Position numbers and translations under genes: made by a program. From an uncultured Erysipelotrichaceae bacterium (GTDB taxonomy: Bacteria; Bacillota_I; Bacilli_A; Erysipelotrichales; Erysipelotrichaceae), in NCBI GenBank assembly GCA_937893225.1, contig CALBJM010000206.1, forward strand, positions 1 to 8,445: a DNA stretch of 8,445 nucleotides, read 5' to 3'. The notes below the pieces were generated by a model. That model had not been told where the DNA came from, searched no databases, and saw only the letters and a list, made by a program, of their open reading frames with translations. This document shows, one piece after another, positions 1-5,298 of this stretch. How positions within the stretch are numbered: position 1 is the first letter of the stretch; the number at the start of each line of letters is the position of its first letter.

Positions 1-131
1 TAATTTAATCCTTGCCCCAATTTTTGAAATGCAGGGTCTAATCGCGTATAATCCAAGGAATTTACTCTTTTATCGTATAAAATACTTCTGAGGTATTCAA
101 ATAATAGATCACAATTTTTCTTTTCATCCAT
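1..131 (-). CDS. N-terminal fragment of a probable signalling protein (partial)
   Basis: The first 43 codons of a gene that runs off the left edge, starting MDEKKNCDLLFEYLRSILYD. Its ATG (131-129) shares one base with the TGA of the preceding V4R gene, and an AAGGA ribosome site lies 8 bases upstream, so the two are probably translationally coupled. The visible residues form an amphipathic alpha-helical segment (LLFEYLRSILYD) and then DPAFQKLGQGLN. From memory, this resembles the N-terminus of clostridial cytoplasmic signalling proteins (HAMP-like region plus a GGDEF or kinase output domain) that often sit next to V4R genes. No output domain is inside the window, so the function is an inference. 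That the gene is real is well supported by its start signals; its identity is not. Confidence 0.55.
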   Translation of the reverse strand, partial: MDEKKNCDLLFEYLRSILYDKRVNSLDYTRLDPAFQKLGQGLN

Positions 132-670
132 CACTGACATCCTTTTGGATCAACATGAAATCTACACACGCGATCGCCAGTTGCCCAACAATCCACTTCT
201 ACAGCTTCATACTCTTTCCCCATAAAAAGAGAAATAATCCCCGCTATAAATCCTTCATCATAGTTGCACACTGTTTCACCAAGTACTGGTAAACCAGAAC
301 AATCAGCATCTTCAGCAACTGTCAAAATAATCTTTCCGCTCGCTTCATCAATTTTTTCAATACGTAATACACCTATTCTAAATTCTTCCATCGTTTTCTG
401 TAATTGGGAAATAAATGCATCCAATGGTTGATTCAGATTCAAATACTTTTTCGCAAAATATTCACCTGCCATTTTTCCTGCACTTCTAAAAATAGCAATT
501 TGTGTTTCCTTGTCATAACGATTACGTAATTCAATCTTCAAAGAATACTCCAACAACCTATAAACCTCTACTGGTAATTGATTACCTAGATTTTCTCTTC
601 CATCTTCAGTATTGCCCAATATAGAATCTAAAGATTCTGGCTTTGCATTTTCCAAAAAAATATTCTTCAT
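131..670 (-). CDS. V4R (4-vinyl reductase) domain protein, probable small-molecule sensor
   Basis: A 179-residue soluble protein with no signal peptide or membrane segment. The C-terminal two thirds looks like a V4R domain. Residues 59-75 form the helix AIFRSAGKMAGEYFAKK, residues 118-129 read VAEDADCSGLPV, and the signature end is FIAGIISLFMGKEYEA (141-156) followed by VDCWATGDRVCRFHVDP (159-175), with Cys161, Gly165-Asp166 and Cys169. V4R domains bind small hydrophobic or aromatic ligands or metals in sensors such as the XylR/DmpR A-domain and in BchJ; the ligand here is unknown. The start has an AGAGG site 9 bases upstream. The gene is coupled to the downstream partial gene by a TGATG overlap, suggesting the V4R protein feeds a signal to that partner. 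It is isolated from the antiporter gene by a terminator at 712-738. I found no convincing promoter in the 40 bases after that terminator. Confidence 0.8.
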   Translation of the reverse strand: MKNIFLENAKPESLDSILGNTEDGRENLGNQLPVEVYRLLEYSLKIELRNRYDKETQIAIFRSAGKMAGEYFAKKYLNLNQPLDAFISQLQKTMEEFRIGVLRIEKIDEASGKIILTVAEDADCSGLPVLGETVCNYDEGFIAGIISLFMGKEYEAVEVDCWATGDRVCRFHVDPKGCQ

Positions 671-681
671 ACACTAAAACC

Positions 682-700
682 TCTAACATCATTCTAACAT
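682..700 (-). repeat. Two 8-bp direct repeats upstream of the V4R gene
   Basis: The octamer TCTAACAT (plus strand) occurs at 682-689 and again at 693-700, an 11-bp period, about one helical turn. It ends 12 bases before the V4R start and overlaps the ribosome-site region. It could be a tandem protein-binding site or chance in AT-rich DNA. Confidence 0.3.
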
Positions 701-711
701 GTTTATAACCG

Positions 712-738
712 AAAAAAGGAACCACTAAACGTGATTCC
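712..738 (-). terminator. Intrinsic terminator of the antiporter gene
   Basis: Read on the minus strand, an 8-bp stem GGAATCAC/GTGGTTCC (one G-U pair) with a 5-base loop GTTTA is followed directly by six Ts. It lies about 30 bases after the antiporter stop codon and before the V4R gene, so the antiporter transcript probably ends here and the V4R gene is a separate unit. Confidence 0.85.
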
Positions 739-769
739 AACAATCTAAGCATTTTTCCTTGAAAATCTT

Positions 770-1948
770 TCAATCCTTCTTCAATAGCTTCTGATATGTT
801 GCATTTATCACAAATGCCCCTAATGGTGCAGTTAAAAGAATTGAACATACAGCCACTGTTAATACAACTTTTCCACACGCTAATCCCATAGCCATTGGAA
901 TAGAACCGATTGCTGCTTGCACGGTTGCCTTTGGCGTATACGCAAGCATACAAAACAAACGCTCTTTTTTATCCAACTGCGTTTTTGTTACACAACAATA
1001 CACACCCATCATACGGAACACTAGCGCACCAAGAATGATCAAGATTGCTGAGACACCTGAAGCTAATGCATAATGAATATCCACAGCTGCCCCAACTAAT
1101 GCAAATAACAACACTTCTGCACATATCCATAGCTCAGAATAAGAAGCTGAAATTGTTTTAGAAATAGCAGGATCTTGAAAATGAATCACTGCGCTCATTG
1201 CCATAATTGCCAACAATCCAGAAAATCCAAACCAACCTGTACAAGCATCTTCCACTGTCACAAGAAGAAATGAAATACACAATAATGTAATGACTTTAAC
1301 TGTATTACGCATATCTACTTTCTTAAAAAATACATGTAAAAGCAAGCCTAAAACAACACCCACACCAATGCCGCTCAAAATAGAAGTTGGAATACGCAAA
1401 AAACTGATTGCTTGAAAAGATCCACTGGATGCTAAAGACGTAAAAGCAGAAAACAACACGATAACAAACACATCATCTACTGAAGCTCCAGCCATGATCA
1501 ATTGTGGTATTCCTTCACGGACGCCATATTTCTCGTCTATCAATTTCAACATATTTGGTACAACGACTGCAGGTGAAACTGCCGCAAGTACCGATCCCAT
1601 GATCAAAGAATCTAGTAATGAAAGATGCAAAATGACTGGTCCTAAACAAGCAAAACCAAGAATCTCAAAAGTTGCTGGTAGAAAACACATCAATATTGCC
1701 GGTCTGCCAACTTTTTTTAATGCATCAATATCCAGATTCAAACCAGCACGCAACAAAATAATGATCAACGCTATTTTGCGCAATGCACTAGAAGCATCTA
1801 AAATAGACGCATCGATCCAATTTAAACAATACGGGCCTAATATGATTCCCGTAAGCATAAAGCCAAACAGTGCTGGAAATTTTATCTTTTTACACAAATC
1901 CCCTAATGCTAGACCACACAAAAACAACAAAGCAAAACTCAATAACAT
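770..1948 (-). CDS. Cation:proton antiporter-type membrane protein under a fluoride riboswitch
   Basis: A 392-residue, highly hydrophobic protein with about 11-13 predicted membrane segments, typical of the monovalent cation/proton antiporter (CPA) superfamily. The N-terminal part reads PALFGFMLTGIILGP (25-39), then LLRAGLNLD (65-73). SPAVVVP (125-131) lies where the family has its unwound helix motif, and GASVDDVFVIVLF (154-166) carries a paired acidic site (Asp158-Asp159), as in proton-coupled members. AYTPKATVQAAIG (336-348) has the conserved basic residue of a late helix. It should exchange a cation, or indirectly move an anion, against protons at the cytoplasmic membrane. The ATG follows AGGAGG by only 4 bases, slightly close; a TTG two codons later has better spacing (10) but is less likely. 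The gene is monocistronic, with a riboswitch before it and a terminator after it. Fluoride riboswitches are known to precede some NhaP-type antiporter genes, so a fluoride-resistance role is likely; the ion moved is not established. Confidence 0.88.
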   Translation of the reverse strand: MLLSFALLFLCGLALGDLCKKIKFPALFGFMLTGIILGPYCLNWIDASILDASSALRKIALIIILLRAGLNLDIDALKKVGRPAILMCFLPATFEILGFACLGPVILHLSLLDSLIMGSVLAAVSPAVVVPNMLKLIDEKYGVREGIPQLIMAGASVDDVFVIVLFSAFTSLASSGSFQAISFLRIPTSILSGIGVGVVLGLLLHVFFKKVDMRNTVKVITLLCISFLLVTVEDACTGWFGFSGLLAIMAMSAVIHFQDPAISKTISASYSELWICAEVLLFALVGAAVDIHYALASGVSAILIILGALVFRMMGVYCCVTKTQLDKKERLFCMLAYTPKATVQAAIGSIPMAMGLACGKVVLTVAVCSILLTAPLGAFVINATYQKLLKKD

Positions 1949-1972
1949 AAACCCTCCTGGTATGCAGAAAAG

Positions 1973-2023
1973 AAAAAAGCTGATCTTTCTGCATCATAAA
2001 AAACATGCAGAAGTCATCAGCTT
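1973..2023 (-). terminator. Expression-platform terminator of the fluoride riboswitch
   Basis: On the minus strand AAGCTGAT (2023-2016) pairs with ATCAGCTT (1984-1977), and the inner ATTCTGCAT-type arm, TTCTGCAT (2012-2005), pairs with ATGCAGAA (1994-1987), with a 2+2 internal mismatch and a U-rich loop. Six Ts follow, then CTTTTC. The 5' arm is the conserved 3' tail of the aptamer. It also serves as the only visible terminator for readthrough from the bicupin gene upstream. Confidence 0.88.
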
Positions 2024-2069
2024 GAATAAGCGGTTCGGAATTTCTTCCTGGAAGACATCATTTCCATGG
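1973..2069 (-). promoter_or_regulatory. Fluoride riboswitch (crcB motif) with expression platform
   Basis: Minus-strand leader RNA of the antiporter gene. It carries the hallmark fluoride-aptamer parts in order: GG and AUG of P1 (GGAAAUG, 2065-2059), UUCC closing P1 (2040-2037), GAACCGC (2036-2030), a hairpin GCUU/AAGC with loop AUUC (2031-2020), and the conserved tail GCUGAUGACUUCUGC (2021-2007). A pseudoknot GGAAG (2048-2044) with CUUCU (2013-2009) can form, including one G-U pair. The tail AAGCUGAU plus CUUCUGCAU is also the 5' arm of the following terminator, so aptamer folding and termination exclude each other. This is the known on-switch arrangement: fluoride stabilises the aptamer and the gene is read. 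The loop of P1 is about ten bases longer than in typical examples, so exact P1 pairing is uncertain. Confidence 0.88.
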
Positions 2070-2072
2070 ACG

Positions 2073-2101
2073 ATTATACATCAATTCAAAAAACTTAACA
2101 A
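2073..2101 (-). promoter_or_regulatory. Promoter of the fluoride riboswitch/antiporter unit
   Basis: On the minus strand, TTGTTA (2101-2096), a 17-base spacer, then a perfect TATAAT (2078-2073). It lies mostly inside the last codons of the bicupin gene. The predicted start point, about 7 bases after the -10 box, falls near 2066, immediately before the GG that opens the aptamer, so the transcript would begin almost at P1. Confidence 0.75.
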
Positions 2102-2743
2102 TACAACTTTTGCTTCTGTTGCACATACAACAACAGTCTTACCATGCCTAAATGTATGAAAGCTTTGGTTAACTTCCATATGCATCGTCTTATCACAATG
2201 CAAGATTGCACACTTTCCTTCTAAAACAGAAAAGATCATATTTCTATCTTCTTCAATTTCAAAACGACTATTTTTCCCAAATGTTAAAATATCCATAGTA
2301 AAAAACTGATCATTAATAATACGCTTTTCAACAACTTGTGATTCTTTTATTTCACTATGTTTCAAAAAAGTACCTGTATCACCTATATGTAACGTATCTA
2401 TCAAATTTGTTGTATAACGTAATCGCATAATTGTAAAAACAGTATCTACATTAACATATAAACCACACAATGTCTGACATGGCCTGATCCAAAAGTCGCC
2501 TGGACGAAGAACGATTTCTTTATATGTTTTGTCTTTTTCGTATACTTGAATATGTACTTCACCCACATTACAAGTATATATTGCTAAGTGATGAAATCTT
2601 TCTGGTGAACAAGATGTTCCTGCGCCCATAGAAAAGTGTGTTAGACGATATCCATTTTGCTTATATATCGTATTTTCAATAATTGTGTGAGGCTGAGGCG
2701 CATTGTTTTTGTCTATAAAATAGACCTCTTCAATTCTCTTCAT
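2081..2743 (-). CDS. Bicupin-like protein, function unknown
   Basis: A 220-residue soluble protein rich in beta strands that reads as two cupin-like halves. The first has SPERFHHLAIYTCNVGEVHI (46-65), with adjacent His51-His52, and LRPGDFWIRP (79-88), the typical PGD turn of cupin motif 2. The second has FFTMDILTFGKNSRFEIEED (147-166), then MIFSVLEGKCAIL (169-181), VNQSFHTF (191-198) and a final strand KTVVVCATE. The metal-binding set of classical cupins (HxH...E...H) is incomplete in both halves, so it may bind a ligand rather than catalyse. Its start lies inside the end of the regulator gene (14-bp overlap, different frame) with only a weak A/G-rich ribosome site, indicating translational coupling. 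It may sense or process the regulator's effector. No better functional assignment can be made from sequence. Confidence 0.65.
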   Translation of the reverse strand: MKRIEEVYFIDKNNAPQPHTIIENTIYKQNGYRLTHFSMGAGTSCSPERFHHLAIYTCNVGEVHIQVYEKDKTYKEIVLRPGDFWIRPCQTLCGLYVNVDTVFTIMRLRYTTNLIDTLHIGDTGTFLKHSEIKESQVVEKRIINDQFFTMDILTFGKNSRFEIEEDRNMIFSVLEGKCAILHCDKTMHMEVNQSFHTFRHGKTVVVCATEAKVVLLSFLN

Positions 2744-3779
2744 TTGATTTTCTCTTTCTACGAATCCGATTCAGATTTCTTTCAAAAGATCCATTATTCA
2801 ATAATTCTGCTACAACAAGCTGCATATATTCACTCACTGTACAAGAACGAAATGATTGTGTCTGCTCGTAATTCTTTAATAATTCTCTTGGTAATATCAT
2901 ATAACCAATTCGAATAGATGACGAGATAGTTTTTGTAAAAGTATTCATATAAATAACAATAGAAGGGTCTAAAGAATATAATGTCTCAGCTGTTTTAATG
3001 GAGTGTGTAAATTCAGACTCATAATCATCTTCTATGATCCAAGCGTCTCTTTCTTGTGCCCAACGAATATATTCTCTTCTTTTAGAGGCATCTGTTGTAG
3101 ATCCAGAAGGAAATGAATGATATGGCGTAACATGCAAGATCGTTGCTGGTGTTCGTTTTAATTCAGAAGATACTATTCCATTTTTTCCCAATTGCAATGC
3201 ATCTACTTTTACGCCTCCAGCACGATATATACACTTGATTTTTTCATATCCCGGAAACTCTACGCCATAGATTCTACTTCTTCCTAAAAGATCGACAAGC
3301 AAAGAATATAAATATTCACTGCCAGCACCAATAATGATTTGATCACTATCGACATCTAGATCTCTTGTTCTTCGCAAATAATTTGCTATAGCATTCCGTA
3401 ATTGAATATTGCCTTTTCCTTCGCTATGATTAGGTAATTGCGCAGGCATCAAGGTCAAAACTTTACGACACGCTTTAGCAAATACAGTTACAGGAAAATC
3501 CTGTCTGCCATTTTCTTCAACAGGTTTGATTTCATCATGGATATCACTTTCAAACACATCTCCTTCTCGATATGTAACAAAATACCCACTTCTTTGTTTA
3601 GATTCAATGTAGCCTTCATCAACCAATAATTCATATGCATGTTCTACAGTAATCACACTTACATCTTCTTCTAGTGCTGTCTGTCTTTTAGATGGTATTT
3701 TATTGCCATATGCATAACTTCCATGAATGATTTTCTGTTGTATATGTTTGTATACAGTAATATAAGCTTTTGTTTTCAT
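2730..3779 (-). CDS. MocR/GntR-type regulator with aminotransferase-like domain, C-terminally short
   Basis: A 349-residue protein. Residues 1-70 are a GntR-type winged helix-turn-helix (IPSKRQTALEEDVSVITVEH at 28-47, wing EGYIESKQRSGYFVTY at 55-70). A linker leads to a fold-type I aminotransferase domain from about residue 95. The expected pieces are present: GAGSEYLYSLL (151-161), VTPYHSFPSG (217-226), EDDYESEF (250-257), MNTFTKTISSSIRIGY (278-293) with the probable PLP lysine Lys283 and phosphate-binding Arg290. Family members are usually about 450-480 residues; this one stops at FERNLNRIRRKRKSNEEN, losing roughly 100 residues of the small domain with the usual substrate-carboxylate arginine. 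It may still bind PLP but probably not act on an amino acid. The ATG has no clear ribosome site and lies about 8 bases after a -10 box, so translation may be near-leaderless. It is divergent from the MATE gene, its likely target. Confidence 0.85.
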   Translation of the reverse strand: MKTKAYITVYKHIQQKIIHGSYAYGNKIPSKRQTALEEDVSVITVEHAYELLVDEGYIESKQRSGYFVTYREGDVFESDIHDEIKPVEENGRQDFPVTVFAKACRKVLTLMPAQLPNHSEGKGNIQLRNAIANYLRRTRDLDVDSDQIIIGAGSEYLYSLLVDLLGRSRIYGVEFPGYEKIKCIYRAGGVKVDALQLGKNGIVSSELKRTPATILHVTPYHSFPSGSTTDASKRREYIRWAQERDAWIIEDDYESEFTHSIKTAETLYSLDPSIVIYMNTFTKTISSSIRIGYMILPRELLKNYEQTQSFRSCTVSEYMQLVVAELLNNGSFERNLNRIRRKRKSNEEN

Positions 3780-3787
3780 TTATGAAT

Positions 3788-3808
3788 ATTATAAACAAAA
3801 TTTATAAT
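3788..3808. promoter_or_regulatory. Perfect inverted repeat, candidate operator between divergent genes
   Basis: ATTATAAA (3788-3795), spacer CAAAA, TTTATAAT (3801-3808): 8-bp perfect arms. It covers the -10 box of the regulator promoter and stops four bases before the MATE -35, a natural site for autoregulation. AT-rich composition makes chance possible. Confidence 0.4.
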
Positions 3809-3818
3809 TCTTTGACAA
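3788..3818 (-). promoter_or_regulatory. Probable promoter of the MocR-type regulator
   Basis: On the minus strand, TTGTCA (3818-3813), a long 19-base spacer and a perfect TATAAT (3793-3788). The predicted start point is only about 2-3 bases before the ATG at 3779, fitting the missing ribosome site. Its -35 overlaps that of the opposite MATE promoter. The 19-base spacer is suboptimal and may mean weak or activator-dependent use. Confidence 0.5.
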
Positions 3819-3840
3819 TTACAATATTCTGTTGTACTAT
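3812..3840 (+). promoter_or_regulatory. Promoter of the MATE gene
   Basis: A perfect -35 TTGACA (3812-3817), a 17-base spacer and TACTAT (3835-3840, 5 of 6 consensus). Transcription should begin near 3847, giving a leader of about 83 bases before the MATE ATG. The -35 is shared, in opposite orientation, with the regulator promoter. Confidence 0.75.
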
Positions 3841-3846
3841 CTTTCA

Positions 3847-3915
3847 GCCAAAACTTATGTGAATTTTTCTTGGATATATCCAATTTTTCGTCACATCTTC
3901 ATGTGGCGTTTTTTT
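3847..3915 (+). promoter_or_regulatory. MATE leader with terminator/antiterminator alternatives (candidate riboregulator)
   Basis: Between the start point and the gene, the RNA can fold two exclusive ways. Terminator form: CGTCACAT (3889-3896), loop CTTC, ATGTGGCG (3901-3908). Alternative form: ATGTGA (3857-3862) pairs with TCACAT (3891-3896), enclosing the hairpin TTGGA-TATA-TCCAA (3869-3882 region) flanked by two copies of AATTTTTC (3862-3869 and 3882-3889) that would face each other as a U-rich internal loop. It fits no riboswitch class I recognise. There is no credible leader peptide, only the start-stop pair ATGTGA at 3857. Confidence 0.5.
3889..3915 (+). terminator. Intrinsic terminator inside the MATE 5' leader
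   Basis: An 8-bp stem CGTCACAT/ATGTGGCG (one U-G pair), 4-base loop CTTC, followed immediately by seven Ts (3909-3915). No plus-strand gene precedes it; the upstream neighbour points away. It must therefore act on the MATE transcript itself, as an attenuator, ending 3 bases before the MATE ribosome site. Confidence 0.78.
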
Positions 3916-3917
3916 AT

Positions 3918-3923
3918 GGGAGG
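3918..3923 (+). promoter_or_regulatory. Ribosome binding site of the MATE gene
   Basis: GGGAGG, 6 bases before the ATG at 3930. It fixes the start there rather than at the in-frame TTG at 3870, which has no ribosome site and would add 20 non-family residues encoded by the leader hairpin. Confidence 0.85.
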
Positions 3924-3929
3924 AAGATT

Positions 3930-5255
3930 ATGGATCAAACATATATGAAAGAGAAAAAGATATTGCCATTAGTATTATCAATGTCATTACCAATGGTATT
4001 GAGCATGTTAGTAAATGCTCTATACAACATTGTTGACTCGTATTTTGTCGCAAGAATATCAGAAAATGCCATGACAGCTATTTCACTTGTCTATCCTATT
4101 CAACTTGTTGTGACAGCAGTTGCGGTTGGACACGGTATTGGTGTCAATGCAGTTGCGGCTTTCTTTTTAGGAGCACAAGAAAAAGAAAAAGCAGATGATA
4201 CAGTTTCTCTTGGCTTGGTATTATCCATTTTACATGGTGTCATATTGGTCTTTGGCTGTATTGCCATTTTAAGACCATTTGTATCTATGTTTACTAAAAA
4301 TAGCGAAGTCATTGATGCAGCTGTATCTTATGGAACAATTGCTTTCTTGTTTAACTTACCAAATTCTATTGGGATAGCTTACGAGAAGATATTCCAAGCA
4401 GAAGGAAAGATGACAGTTAGCATGGTTGCCATGTTGATTGGCTGTATCACAAATATTATTTTAGATCCAATGATGATTTTTGGAATTGGCTTTCCTGCTA
4501 TGGGTATCAAAGGTGCAGCACTTGCTACGGGAATCGGGCAAGCGTTGACATTGGTTGTCTATTTACTTGTTTATTTCATAAAAGGATCAACATTCCACAT
4601 TCAATTTAAAAAGACTATATTTAATAAAAATATTTGTAAGAGAATCTATGGCATTGGAATTCCTTCAATGGTCAACCTTTCTCTGCCATCCATCATGATT
4701 ACTTTGCTCAATGGTATATTAGCAGAATTTTCAGATCTATATGTCTTAGTACTTGGTATCTACTATAAGTTACAAACATTCATTTATTTGACTGTAAATG
4801 GTCTTGTGCAAGGTATTCGTCCTCTTCTAGGCTATAACTATGGTGCTGGAGAACATAAGCGTGTAAAAGATATCTTCTATACTTCTTTGACGATTGCCGC
4901 AATCATCATGTTGATTGGTACAGCAGTTTGTTGGGGATTCAGTGAACCATTGATGCACATATTTACCGCAAATCCTGAAACGATTCAAATCGGCATACAA
5001 GCATTGCGCATTATTAGTTGTGGCTTCTTGATTTAATCAATTTCTGTCATTGCTTGTGGAACACTAGAAGGACTTGGCAATGGAAATGCTTCTTTGATCA
5101 TTTCTGCATTACGTTATATTATTTGCATTATTCCTATTGCATACTTGCTTTCAAAGATACTTGGTGCATCAGGTGTATGGCATGCATTCTGGGTTTCTGA
5201 ATGTATTGCTTCCTTAGTATCTATATTCTTAATTCGTAAAACCATTCATTTCTAA
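3930..5255 (+). pseudogene. MATE-family multidrug/organic cation efflux protein, interrupted by an in-frame UAA
   Basis: A MATE (MatE, NorM/DinF-like) transporter, normally a 12-helix proton- or sodium-coupled exporter of the cytoplasmic membrane. It starts MDQTYMKEKKILPLVLSMSL and has the family segments LPMVLSMLVNALYNIVDSYF, GHGIGVNAVAAFFLGA, GCITNIILDPMMIF and the repeat of the fold near VNLSLPSIMITLLNGIL, then VQGIRPLLGYNYGAGEHKRV. Codon 369 (5034-5036) is TAA, but the same frame continues with SISVIACGTLEGLGNGNASL and goes on to a natural TAA at 5253-5255. The full frame is 441 codons, the normal family length. The stop removes about 72 residues, the last two helices. No in-frame ATG follows for reinitiation. 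It is either a recent nonsense pseudogene or a base-call error; readthrough of UAA is unlikely. Controlled by the promoter at 3812 and the leader terminator; divergent from the MocR-type regulator. Confidence 0.88.
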
Positions 5256-5297
5256 AAAACTAGCAGATATTCTACACAAGAATATTTGCTAGTTTTT
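5254..5297. terminator. Bidirectional intrinsic terminator between converging genes
   Basis: AAAACTAGCA (5256-5265) pairs with TGCTAGTTTT (5287-5296) and inner ATATTC (5267-5272) with GAATAT (5280-5285), with a G-U pair between and a 7-base loop. A tracts on the left and T tracts on the right let it serve both the MATE gene (plus) and the permease gene (minus), whose stop is 2 bases beyond. Confidence 0.88.
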
Positions 5298-5298
5298 A

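Noticed and set aside
606..953. Minus-strand frame spanning the antiporter/V4R junction
   Set aside because: It crosses the terminator at 712-738 and overlaps two convincing genes in another frame.
1494..2159. Long plus-strand open frame opposite the antiporter
   Set aside because: It is antisense to a clear membrane-protein gene, runs through the riboswitch, has no ribosome site and no recognisable protein character.
2730..2743. A frameshift joining the regulator and bicupin into one protein
   Set aside because: The bicupin has its own complete N-terminus and no missing aminotransferase sequence appears in any frame after the regulator's stop.
3870..3929. Upstream extension of the MATE frame from a TTG codon
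   Set aside because: No ribosome site precedes it and the added residues are encoded by the leader hairpins and U tract; GGGAGG sits properly before the ATG at 3930.
5034..5036. Stop-codon reassignment as explanation of the MATE interruption
   Set aside because: UAA terminates other genes here, including asnA and the permease, and UGA ends three others, so the standard code holds.
5018..5200. Small plus-strand frame bridging the MATE stop
   Set aside because: It is in a different frame; the MATE sequence continues in the original frame after the UAA, so no frameshift protein is needed.
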